NCBI GenBank assembly: GCA_019746975.1
Contig: JAIERK010000018.1
Location: 1-47,464, forward strand
Source: Candidatus Obscuribacterales bacterium
GTDB lineage: Bacteria > Cyanobacteriota > Vampirovibrionia > Obscuribacterales > Obscuribacteraceae
DNA length: 47,464 nucleotides
Direction: 5' to 3'
Of this stretch, positions 17,002-24,617 are shown one piece after another. The position numbers and the translations under genes are program-made. Each line of letters starts with the position of its first letter. Position 1 is the stretch's first letter. The notes below the pieces were generated by a model that was not told where the DNA came from, made no database searches, and saw nothing but the letters and a program-made list of their open reading frames with translations.

Positions 17002-17430
17002 CTAATCACTCAAGCAGGCTTCCAGGTCACTCAGAACTTCGCTCCAACCGCGGCGTTTTCCATCAGCGGATTCTTTTGTTCGGATCATCTCGTGTTTTAA
17101 GCACAGCTTGGCGGAGCCGCTAAGATCGGTAATGGAGAAGGTGAGGATAGTGTCTTTGTCATCTTCGTCGCGAAATCCTTCTACACTCCAAACGCAGCTT
17201 ACCAGCTCGTTGTGCACAATGCGTGTGAACTGACCTTCTATAAAGCAGTGACGACCCGTACGCTCACCGAAATCCAGGTGATATTTGCCATCTTCTAAAA
17301 ACTGGATGGAAACCTGCTTTGCACCGGTTAGCTTAAATATAGTGCCGTCCTTGATGCGAGAAAACAAAGCGCCAGGCGTCGCCGTGTACTCCCGCTCCAA
17401 CTCTACAGTTAGATTAGTTTGCTTACCCAT
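17002..17430 (-). CDS. AHSA1/SRPBCC-domain protein
   Basis: A 142-residue protein from the ATG at 17430. The helix-grip pattern LEREYTATPGALFSRI, DGKYHLDFGERTG, a central acidic strand (LVSCVWSVEGF) and the C-terminal helix GWSEVLSDLEACLSD match the AHSA1 branch of the START/SRPBCC fold, whose usual length is about 140. Such proteins bind hydrophobic ligands in a central cavity; related domains act in stress responses and ligand transport. The open frame extends 42 codons upstream but without support. The gene precedes the SDR gene by 28 bases on the same strand, so it may be the first gene of that operon. Confidence 0.75.
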   Translation of the reverse strand: MGKQTNLTVELEREYTATPGALFSRIKDGTIFKLTGAKQVSIQFLEDGKYHLDFGERTGRHCFIEGQFTRIVHNELVSCVWSVEGFRDEDDKDTILTFSITDLSGSAKLCLKHEMIRTKESADGKRRGWSEVLSDLEACLSD

Positions 17431-17801
17431 GATCCAACCTGATACCCAGGGGCAATAATTGTACGGTATTGAGAACCAAATCGTTAAGCGAATTCTGCGA
17501 TTGCCGGTTCGCGCAGACGGCATCCATCTGCCGATTGGCGTTTTTGCGACAAACATTGTCGTTATTCAGGTTGACGAAGTCTCATGGTTGTTTAATTCAT
17601 CCAAGATCCATTAAATGCTAGACTCTTAACCTTAGTCAGCTTTTGTCGGTCCAAAGGTCCGCTATACATGGTCATCGAAGCTCTTCGGAACTTCAAGGAA
17701 GATATTATTTCGCGCAATAATTGTATGTGCGAGAGGTTTGCTGTTTCCCAATCTGCTGAATCCAATGCAATTTCGATAGTCGCAGGTGGAGGCGCTTGCA
17801 A
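17431..17801. other. Divergent promoter region with no certain gene
   Basis: This lies between the AHSA1 gene (minus) and the unknown gene starting at 17802 (plus). A 69-codon minus frame ending at 17592 has no ATG start and continues upstream of its TTG without a stop, so it may be a gene remnant; it has no recognisable domain. No hairpins of note. Confidence 0.35.
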
Positions 17802-18698
17802 GTGAATCGCTTGTTGATTGACTCCAAATTTTCGGCTGGAACCGTCATTGAGTATGCCGCTTTATGTCTCTCCGGTTGGGTTTATGAAAACAAAATTGAA
17901 AGTGATTTGCTCTGCTGCGAGTTGGAATTACGAGATGGGAAGCTAATCTTTACCCTATCGCCTCCAGCTCGTGTTCATGCGAAGTTCGAAAGAGAAGAAG
18001 CGATCTGTCTGATGCTGGGCATGCTCAATATTGGTGCTATTGTCGAGGTTGATGGCGAATGGCGCAAGAATCGCTCTGTGAAGCATGCAATGCAATGGGC
18101 AGCCGAGAGGCAGTGGACCGTTCAGGATGCAAACACTGCGATTCACCCATATAGTCATCTCAAGCTCTCGGATCTGCAAATCATTCACGACTGTCTGATT
18201 GATAAAAAGATATCCGTGTCTAAAATGAATAGCGATTTCGAGATGTCTCGGATTTTTCCATTTGTCGATTGTTATGGCGGCTCTTACGGACCGCTGCGTC
18301 ATAGAAGCGGTAATGAAATTCAGGTTAAACTCGTCGACAATGAATTTCCGCTTGGGCACAAGCTCTCCGCGCCTGTTCCGTGCGAGGGTGTTTATGAAGG
18401 CTGGTTATATGCAGAAGCGGGAAAACCTTCGCCTCGTAGGCGGTTTGATCCAAAAAATCCTGGTCCCTATCGTGATTCGCTTACCAATCAATGGAAGGTC
18501 GCGCACATGTTGGGCTCCGTTCCCGAAGAGCACAAATCAAAGGTATACTCTTGGGTAACAGATTGCTTCAACGCGCTTGCTAAATACCATGATACTAGAG
18601 GTGGTGTGCCGATTCCCGAAGTGTTCGAGATCGAATTCGATGGCTATAGGATGACAGCTACGCAAAAATTTGTTTTCCGGCTGGAGAAGATCAAGTAG
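17802..18698 (+). CDS. Unknown protein, 298 residues
   Basis: Translation most likely starts at the GTG at 17802, nine bases after GGTGGAGG; an earlier TTG at 17796 is too close to that site. The protein is soluble with no signal peptide. The N-terminal half is mixed alpha/beta (LLCCELELRDGKLIFTLS), and the C-terminal half contains charged loops (RRRFDPKNPGPYRDSLTNQW) and a helix VYSWVTDCFNALAKYHDTRG. I recognise no family. It runs away from the AHSA1 operon and converges on the 57-residue ORF and rsgA. Confidence 0.65.
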   Translation: MNRLLIDSKFSAGTVIEYAALCLSGWVYENKIESDLLCCELELRDGKLIFTLSPPARVHAKFEREEAICLMLGMLNIGAIVEVDGEWRKNRSVKHAMQWAAERQWTVQDANTAIHPYSHLKLSDLQIIHDCLIDKKISVSKMNSDFEMSRIFPFVDCYGGSYGPLRHRSGNEIQVKLVDNEFPLGHKLSAPVPCEGVYEGWLYAEAGKPSPRRRFDPKNPGPYRDSLTNQWKVAHMLGSVPEEHKSKVYSWVTDCFNALAKYHDTRGGVPIPEVFEIEFDGYRMTATQKFVFRLEKIK

Positions 18699-18711
18699 AA
18701 AGTGAATGGCT

Positions 18712-18885
18712 CTACTGATAGGCGCTTTTCTTCATGTCAGGCACAAGTCTATCTATCTCGTAAACCACTGCTGTCTCGCTATTCTTCTTGCTGATCATGG
18801 CGATCTCATTTCCGGATTGTATGATCGGAACACGAATGTGCTGATCATTGCTTCCGCCGAAGCGGCTCTCTAACTCACTCCACAT
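18712..18885 (-). CDS. 57-residue ORF directly downstream of rsgA
   Basis: The ATG at 18885 lies 18 bases after the rsgA stop on the same strand and the frame runs to a TAG at 18712. The product is soluble and charged (MWSELESRFGGSNDQ at the N-terminus, then VPIIQSGNEIAMISKKNSET and VVYEIDRLVPDMKK), with beta-strand-like alternation in the middle. No ribosome site is obvious, but the position suggests co-transcription and possible coupling with rsgA. It could also be a decayed gene end. No family recognised. Confidence 0.42.
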   Translation of the reverse strand: MWSELESRFGGSNDQHIRVPIIQSGNEIAMISKKNSETAVVYEIDRLVPDMKKSAYQ

Positions 18886-18903
18886 TTCGCGTCTAAGTCA
18901 AAT

Positions 18904-19920
18904 TTAGTAGCCCTCCTTGATTCGGCGGCGGTTGGCCTTATGAATGGCTTTCCACTTGTCCCTTTCTTCGGAGGCGGCGCGGCGATCTGTTTTTCTGGCT
19001 TCGAAAGCTGCTTCGCGTTGCAATTTTCTCCAGCTTTCTATCCGTGCCTCGTCAACACTTTCTCGGACTGCGCATCCAGGCTCTGTGTCATGGCGGCAGT
19101 CGTGAAAGCGACACTGGACTGCTATCGTCGAGACGTCGTCGAAGGTCGCGTCAATACCGCCGGACGCATCTGCAAGCGCGAACTCCCGCATTCCTGGGGT
19201 ATCGATGATCGATGTGCCGTCAGGTAGCCTAAGGAGCTGCCGTCTCGTAGTAGTGTGCTGTCCTCGCCGGTCATGTTCGCGCACCTCGTTAACCGCAAGT
19301 ATTTTGCTGCCGACGAGCGCGTTGATCAGAGTAGACTTTCCCACCCCGCTTGATCCGACGAAGGCAATGGTGCGATCCGGTCCGAGGAATGGTCGAAGCA
19401 AGTCGAGTCCTCCTCCCTTGCGAGCCGATAGCGCCAGGATTGCAATATCTGCCATTGAATTCCGTACCTCCTCGAGGAATGAATCGATTGAGGTGACTAG
19501 ATCGATTTTTGTCAAAGCAATGGCGAACGGAACACCGAATGCGGTGGCAGCCACTACATACCGTTCCAGGCGTCGAAGATTGAAATCGCGATCTATGGCG
19601 ATCGTTATGAACAGCGTATCCAGGTTGGCTGCTATTGGTTGTAGTGAATGGCTGCCGTCAATGGCACGCCGGGAGAATACGTTACGTCTCGGCAATACCT
19701 CCTCAATGATTGCCAGATTGTCGTTCAACTTAAGTGATACATAGTCACCGACCACGGGAAGAGCCATCTGGTCAGGCGCTTCGAAACGAAGCGAGCCTAG
19801 TAATTGAGCTCTGACTTCTCCCTCATTGTGTTCGACAACGTATGAATTTCTATCCTGTGCGTTAACACGCGCGCAGATAGACGGCGCTTCGACAAGCGCA
19901 GAAAAACAAGGTTTTATCAT
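18904..19920 (-). CDS. rsgA: RsgA, small-ribosomal-subunit biogenesis GTPase
   Basis: A 338-residue protein with the circularly permuted GTPase order: OB-fold N-terminus (about 15-75), G4 TKID (137-140), G5 SAR (165-167), G1 GSSGVGKST (189-197), G3 DTPG (240-243), then the zinc knuckle C270-x4-C275-x-H277-x5-C283. This matches RsgA/YjeQ, which binds the 30S subunit late in assembly and hydrolyses GTP in a ribosome-stimulated way. The C-terminal helix is rich in Arg and Lys (RRAASEERDKWKAIHK), as usual. AGGA lies nine bases before the ATG at 19920. The family is normally single-copy in a genome. Confidence 0.95.
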   Translation of the reverse strand: MIKPCFSALVEAPSICARVNAQDRNSYVVEHNEGEVRAQLLGSLRFEAPDQMALPVVGDYVSLKLNDNLAIIEEVLPRRNVFSRRAIDGSHSLQPIAANLDTLFITIAIDRDFNLRRLERYVVAATAFGVPFAIALTKIDLVTSIDSFLEEVRNSMADIAILALSARKGGGLDLLRPFLGPDRTIAFVGSSGVGKSTLINALVGSKILAVNEVREHDRRGQHTTTRRQLLRLPDGTSIIDTPGMREFALADASGGIDATFDDVSTIAVQCRFHDCRHDTEPGCAVRESVDEARIESWRKLQREAAFEARKTDRRAASEERDKWKAIHKANRRRIKEGY

Positions 19921-20364
19921 TATCGTCGTTCCTAAATTGCAAAAAAACTACATGCAAGTTAAGGACGCAATATTTACTTTATTCGCAGCAGCGCTTCAAA
20001 GATGTCTTAGCGAGCCGCATCAGGAGAGCGGCGACGCGTGACTGTATTGCGCCCGGAAGCGAGAATTACAATTTCCATAAGCCCTCCTTTGCAAAATGCG
20101 TGAGTCTCGAAAGTATTCAAACTATAGCTGAAGGTCTGACTGTTCGTCAAGAATTTGTTGCAGTGGTCGCTGAGTTGTTAGGCCAATTCCGGTCATTCAC
20201 TTTGAGTGGTATCACTAGAACATCTTTTGCTTATGTCATGAATCTAGATCAACATGACTCCTCCCCTTGTATAAATTCGGTTCTAGGTATTTTCGTTGTC
20301 AAAAGGCATCCTAAATCCGACAAGTGGCTGGTCAATAAGCTAGGTTTGCCAGGGAGCATTTTTC
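19921..20364. other. Divergent intergenic region between rsgA and the HEAT gene
   Basis: It should contain two divergent promoters. A plus-strand frame beginning with GTG at 20100 and running 90 codons into the HEAT gene start has no ribosome site or recognisable domain, so I do not annotate it. AGGGAG just before 20365 is the HEAT gene's ribosome site. A TATAAA at 20270 may be the corresponding -10, but its -35 is poor. Confidence 0.35.
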
Positions 20365-21258
20365 ATGTCTAGAATTTCGATGTCCGGAAACGGGGCCCTA
20401 GCGGCTCTCCTCGCGTTATCATTCAGCGTGCTCTGCACCTCTAGTGCATTTGCTGGTGATTATCGAGAGGCCGATGTTCAAGCCGCCTTAAAGCAGCTCG
20501 GTAGTCTCGACAAGTACGAGCGCAAGTCAGCCGCATTCCACCTCACGGAAATGGGTCCTGCTGCGGTTATTGCGATTCCGGCATTAATTGAAGTCCTCCA
20601 GCGCGATGAGTCCATGCAGGTGAGAGGGGAGGTTGCTCATGCGCTAGGCAACATCGGACCTGCGGCGAGTGCTGCAGTCCCGGCTTTGATCACCTTCTTG
20701 CAAAGTGAAGAGGGCGGATATGAGCGAACCTATGCAGCAAGTGCACTTGGTGACATCGGCAAAATGCCGGAGCAAGCGGTCCCTGCGCTTATCAACGCGC
20801 TTCAGCATGACCAGGAGCCTGTCGTAAAGCAGTTGGCTGCGCGCGCTCTCGGAGATTTTGGCGCAGGAGCGGCAAGCGCAGTCCCGGCTCTGGTCGACAG
20901 CATTAAGAATGGTGATAAGGATTTACGGACTGCGGCTGCCTGTGGATTGGAGACCATTCCTGCTCCGCAGAGCGAAGTCGCGGAGATTACAAAACTTCTG
21001 TCAGATGAGATTGATTCCGCTCGACTGGCTGCGGCTAAGTCGCTCGCCGGTCTGGGCCCCGAGGCTGGGACCGCCGTTCCGGCATTGTGCGCGCTCTTAG
21101 CTGATAAGAACACAAGCGTGAAGATTGCTGCAATCAATGCTTTGGGTGCAATTGGACCGGACGCAAAGTCTGCTCTACCGGAGTTGAAAAAACTTCTCAA
21201 AGACGCAGAAGTGGGTGGAGAAGCTGGCGCCGCGATCAACAGAATTAAAGGTCATTAG
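20365..21258 (+). CDS. Exported HEAT-repeat (PBS-lyase-type) protein
   Basis: A 297-residue protein with a Sec signal (residues 1-31, ending in TSSAFAGD) and six to seven HEAT repeats of the PBS-lyase type. The repeated pattern is AVPALI..L....... VR..AA.ALG.IGP.A: examples are AVPALITFLQSEEGG, AARALGDFGAGAASAVPAL, AAINALGAIGPDAKSALPEL. Such alpha-solenoids act as binding platforms. Export suggests a periplasmic scaffold. AGGGAG lies eight bases upstream. The stop overlaps the GTG start of the next gene (TAGTG), so the two are translationally coupled. Confidence 0.88.
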   Translation: MSRISMSGNGALAALLALSFSVLCTSSAFAGDYREADVQAALKQLGSLDKYERKSAAFHLTEMGPAAVIAIPALIEVLQRDESMQVRGEVAHALGNIGPAASAAVPALITFLQSEEGGYERTYAASALGDIGKMPEQAVPALINALQHDQEPVVKQLAARALGDFGAGAASAVPALVDSIKNGDKDLRTAAACGLETIPAPQSEVAEITKLLSDEIDSARLAAAKSLAGLGPEAGTAVPALCALLADKNTSVKIAAINALGAIGPDAKSALPELKKLLKDAEVGGEAGAAINRIKGH

Positions 21259-21809
21259 TGATTTCATTGAGAGAGCATCTTGCGGATTTGAGTGCCGGTG
21301 GTGACTCGACATCGAGAGCTGCTGGTGGTGGAGAAGCCCATGTGAACGTCCGCTCTGAGCTGCGCTCGAGTGGTGGCACAGAGTTGACGAAGAGCTCATC
21401 GACATCTGTCGTCGGAGACGGAAAGTTGAAGGGCACCGTTTCCTTTCCTGAAAATGACACCGATCTTCAACTGAACACGCATTCAGCAGGTGGGCAAAAG
21501 GACGGGAACGCTAGGTCCGCCGCTACCATTCCTCCTGGGTGGGTAGTCGTTGGGGAGAACAGTAATGGCGAGGTCCGCTACGGACCACCTGATACTGCAT
21601 CTAATACCAGCCAAGCGCAGGTGGTGTTCGGTGATACAAATAAGTCCGGTTCACTGGATCCTAAAAGAAAGACGCTCCCTCCGACAAGGCTTGATCCTTT
21701 TGTCGTTGAAAAACAGGGGCTGATTTATGGTGATGAGGGAGTGGGGAGTGGGAAACTGCCTGCTGCGTTCGAGGAGGTCATAAACAGTCCGAGGGATGAG
21801 TCGAAGTGA
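21258..21809 (+). CDS. Unknown protein coupled to the HEAT-repeat gene
   Basis: A 183-residue protein whose GTG start overlaps the upstream stop as TAGTG, preceded by AAAGGT. It is rich in Gly, Ser, Thr and Asp, with no signal peptide and no transmembrane helix. A short structured-looking region reads IPPGWVVVGENSNGEVRYGP, a pattern seen in small surface or processing domains, but no family is assigned. Tight coupling suggests that it works with the HEAT protein, although that one is exported and this one is apparently not; non-classical export cannot be excluded. Confidence 0.6.
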   Translation: MISLREHLADLSAGGDSTSRAAGGGEAHVNVRSELRSSGGTELTKSSSTSVVGDGKLKGTVSFPENDTDLQLNTHSAGGQKDGNARSAATIPPGWVVVGENSNGEVRYGPPDTASNTSQAQVVFGDTNKSGSLDPKRKTLPPTRLDPFVVEKQGLIYGDEGVGSGKLPAAFEEVINSPRDESK

Positions 21810-21827
21810 GCGTCTTCGCTTCAAATC

Positions 21828-21851
21828 AATAAAAACTTCTCGATCGAAGTT
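21828..21851 (-). terminator. Probable Rho-independent terminator of the SRPBCC gene
   Basis: On the minus strand AACTTC-GATCGA-GAAGTT forms a perfect six-pair hairpin with a six-base loop, and the run TTTTTATTG follows directly. It lies about 70 bases beyond the stop of the SRPBCC gene at 21923 and ends 19 bases beyond the convergent gene. Confidence 0.5.
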
Positions 21852-21922
21852 GATCTCGGATGCCCCTTCGCCTGTAATCCGAACGGATTCTTTCTGGTTA
21901 GCAACTGAAGATTGGAGCGTGG

Positions 21923-22351
21923 CTATTGGCCCGCTTCGGCCGTGTCCTTAATGTAGGAGATGCGTTTTGACATGTCCATCTCAGCGAGCTGATTCAGTAT
22001 CGTGTCTTTGAATGGAACTTGCAGGTCGATGTCAAATTCTGCCGTCACCTCGACTGAAGTTTTTGCGTTGCCATCGCTGGTCAGTATCCAGGCGCCTTGA
22101 AACTTGGACAAGTGCTCACCTTCAAGGAGGCGAAAATCTATTCGATTGAACGGTGTCTCGGTTTCCTCGTACACGAGTCGAGATTCACCTACCACCGGAA
22201 GACCGGTAAAACTCTCTTCAACCACGGTCCGTTCGCCTTCGCTGGAGACAACTCGGCGTCTGTGAGGCTGCGAATCTCGATAACTGACTATCGCATTCCA
22301 AACGTCTTTTTGTTCGGCATCGACAGTGATCGATTTTTTCAAAGTGGCCAT
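21923..22351 (-). CDS. SRPBCC/polyketide-cyclase-like protein
   Basis: A 142-residue protein with the helix-grip layout: an N-terminal strand (MATLKKSITVDAEQKDVWNAIVSYRD), a beta-sheet with IDFRLLEGEHLSKFQGAWILT and VEVTAEFDIDLQVPF, and a C-terminal helix ending in ISYIKDTAEAGQ. This is the pattern of polyketide cyclase/coenzyme-Q-binding SRPBCC proteins, which bind lipophilic ligands. It is short, soluble and presumably cytoplasmic. The gene is monocistronic with a likely terminator at 21828-21851. Confidence 0.78.
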   Translation of the reverse strand: MATLKKSITVDAEQKDVWNAIVSYRDSQPHRRRVVSSEGERTVVEESFTGLPVVGESRLVYEETETPFNRIDFRLLEGEHLSKFQGAWILTSDGNAKTSVEVTAEFDIDLQVPFKDTILNQLAEMDMSKRISYIKDTAEAGQ

Positions 22352-22627
22352 CTTAGTTCTGAGACTCCACTCAGCCGTGCGTGTGGGAGGTGTATGCGAA
22401 GATATCGATTAGAGTAGCAAAAAAAACGGTTCTGGATGCGGAAGAGTTTGTCTCTTGGTGTGTCGTTACGGTTATGGAAAATTAATTGATGGTACCGTTC
22501 TTTCGAAATCCTTTCGGAGTGCGAACCTTGGCAGGCGCGCGCGGTCTGGCTCTTGATGTCCTGGTAGCTGAGCACATTTCGCTGCTCTACTATTTATGTC
22601 GTTAGTGCGATTTCGCGTGGACCTCAT

Positions 22628-24610
22628 ATGACAACCAATCAACGCCGTCGGGTAGACATTGTTTTTTACTCAACGCTCATTGCATTCTCTTTACTAGCTC
22701 CAGTCAAAGGCTCTCATGGATATGAAGCGTTTGCAGAGGGCGGCATTTTAACCAGTGGTTCAGATGCCCCTTTGACAACTTCGCCATCAACTGTGGTGCC
22801 GATACCACCCGTGACATCGCTTACTGATTCTACTGATGCAAAAGCGTCGTTGGCGAACACTAAGCCAACAACTAAGGTCTCATCTTTCATCGATACCAAG
22901 TCGACCGCGGAATCAACGTCGCTGACTGATACCAAACCTGCAGGCGAGCCAATGTCGCTGACAGACGCCAAGCAGGCAGCGGAAGCTACGTCGATTACCG
23001 ATAGCAAGTCGGCAGCTGAAACAACGTCGCTGACTGATACCAAACCTGCAGGCGAGCAAATGTCGCTGACAGGCTCCAAGCCGATTACGGAAGCCACTTC
23101 GCTGACCGATACCAAGTCGATTAGCGAAACACCTTCAACCGCCAACACTTCAGGAGCAGCTTCATCTTCGTCTTCTGAAAAGAAGGATGAGACAGTATCC
23201 ACACTATCAGGCGCAGTTGAAGCCGATGAGAAGGACCAGAAAGCGAAGGTCGGTAAAGCAAAGAAAAAAACGGAGCTGTCACTCAGCTATCCGCAAGACT
23301 ATCCTTTCCCGCTGGTTGGAATTCAATTTCCAATCGATTACGAGAATGGGTTTTCCCGCAACTTAATTGGAATGAAGCATTTCAAGAAGAGATCGTCTGA
23401 TGCACTAGAGAGCGCCGTAAACGAACAGGTCGTCAAATCCAGCTTTCTTGCATGCGAGCTGTATGAATATCTGAAAAAGAAATTGCCTCCGAAAAGCATC
23501 GTCCTGATTCCAACCAAACTTCAATATGCTGATGGAAAGATGTTATCCGTTGCTCTGAGTAAACCGCTACCGCCCGTGGTGCTGGTTGATCTTTTCGCGG
23601 AAGTCAGCCCCGCTCGAATCGAGAATCCGTCGAAACATCTTGGATCACCTGATACCTTCGGGGACAATTCTCGAGTACATGTATCCATTACCACCACCAC
23701 TGGTGGACAGCGGAATTTGATAGCTGGACAGTCAGTCACCGGCGGCGGTGGCGCATCTGGTTACACAATCGAGAATTTCTACAACATCATTTGCACTGGT
23801 GGCAAATTGAAGCGTCTTAAAACAGAACAAGGTACTGAAAGCACTCAAAAGTTCATTGAGCTGTCTTCTGATCATAAGTACGCATCACGCGCTCTCAAGT
23901 ACGAAGCAGAAGGTGGAAAACGCGCTGTGGACCCTGCTACTACCAAACAATTCGATTCCTACTGGAAGTGCATTGATACCGCCCTCAATTCAAGAGATCT
24001 GGCTCAGACCAGGTCATTGCTTATCGCTGAGTACTTTGAAGACTTAACGCCTGATGTTACGAATTGCCTGTTAGGCAAGACCAAGAAAGAGTCTGTCATG
24101 CAGTTTGAGAAAAAGCTTCGTTTTCTTGATCATGCCGCTTTAGCGCAACGCGCTCAATCCGACGGTGATTCTTGCACTCTATCGGAAAAAATTGTTGATG
24201 GCGAGTTCGCCAAATCGCTCCGAGTCGCTCGCTATTCCGAGATGAACTATGCCAGGAAAGTCAGCGCCAATAAGAGACGTCGCAACTTGTCTGCGGTCCT
24301 TTCCGTCGCTGGTACGGCGGGATCAATAGCTACGGCGCTTGCCTGTCCGGATGTTCCAATAAGTGGATTGCTCAGTGCGGTCGGCGCCTCTGCCGCGACG
24401 GTCGCCGTCGATCTCAACAAGCTTCAGAAAGAGCTGCACGAGACTTTTGTTCCGGCCTATACACAAGGTAAGAATGCGCAAATTAGCTTTCTCATGAAGC
24501 TTGACGACGACACTGTAGAGGTTCACGGTGAGAACGTTGAGCAGTTTCGAAAGAAAGTCAAAGATATGTATGAAACTAAATTTGGTGACAGCAAAGTCGG
24601 CGTAATGTAG
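22628..24610 (+). CDS. Exported 660-residue protein with seven 12-residue repeats, unknown
   Basis: The N-terminus has a hydrophobic segment (about residues 10-28) that fits a Sec signal. Residues 86-169 are seven tandem 12-residue units of the form SLTDTKPAGEPM. A charged linker follows (170-215). From 220 the protein is globular, beginning LSYPQDYPFPLVGIQFPIDY, with a predicted ligand-like region around 240-370, and near 555-600 a small-residue hydrophobic stretch (AVLSVAGTAGSIATALAC) that could span a membrane. No family recognised. Its stop is seven bases before the next ATG, so they form an operon with the protein at 26787. The layout of signal, repeat linker and globular part is typical of envelope proteins. 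Confidence 0.72.
   Translation: MTTNQRRRVDIVFYSTLIAFSLLAPVKGSHGYEAFAEGGILTSGSDAPLTTSPSTVVPIPPVTSLTDSTDAKASLANTKPTTKVSSFIDTKSTAESTSLTDTKPAGEPMSLTDAKQAAEATSITDSKSAAETTSLTDTKPAGEQMSLTGSKPITEATSLTDTKSISETPSTANTSGAASSSSSEKKDETVSTLSGAVEADEKDQKAKVGKAKKKTELSLSYPQDYPFPLVGIQFPIDYENGFSRNLIGMKHFKKRSSDALESAVNEQVVKSSFLACELYEYLKKKLPPKSIVLIPTKLQYADGKMLSVALSKPLPPVVLVDLFAEVSPARIENPSKHLGSPDTFGDNSRVHVSITTTTGGQRNLIAGQSVTGGGGASGYTIENFYNIICTGGKLKRLKTEQGTESTQKFIELSSDHKYASRALKYEAEGGKRAVDPATTKQFDSYWKCIDTALNSRDLAQTRSLLIAEYFEDLTPDVTNCLLGKTKKESVMQFEKKLRFLDHAALAQRAQSDGDSCTLSEKIVDGEFAKSLRVARYSEMNYARKVSANKRRRNLSAVLSVAGTAGSIATALACPDVPISGLLSAVGASAATVAVDLNKLQKELHETFVPAYTQGKNAQISFLMKLDDDTVEVHGENVEQFRKKVKDMYETKFGDSKVGVM
22883..23134 (+). 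repeat. Seven-unit 36-nt coding minisatellite with a 108-nt higher-order period
   Basis: The units encode residues 86-169 of the 660-residue protein. At DNA level 22914-22964 and 23022-23072 are nearly identical over 51 bases with one visible difference, so three 36-nt units appear to have been copied together. Two more degenerate units may precede the array. Confidence 0.85.
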
Positions 24611-24617
24611 TTATAAA

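Noticed and set aside
20100..20372. 90-codon gene starting with GTG before the HEAT gene
   Set aside because: No ribosome site, no recognisable domain, and it overlaps the well-supported HEAT gene start.
21876..21889. AATCCG-AA-CGGATT as terminator of the HEAT operon
   Set aside because: The loop is too small unless the stem is shortened to four pairs, and only a weak CTTTC follows.
22883..23134. CRISPR array
   Set aside because: The 36-nt period is suggestive, but there are no spacers; units are contiguous and in frame within a gene.
22714..23202. Val/Ser/Asp-rich minus-strand frame of 162 codons
   Set aside because: It is antisense to the 36-nt repeat array; its regularity comes from that array.
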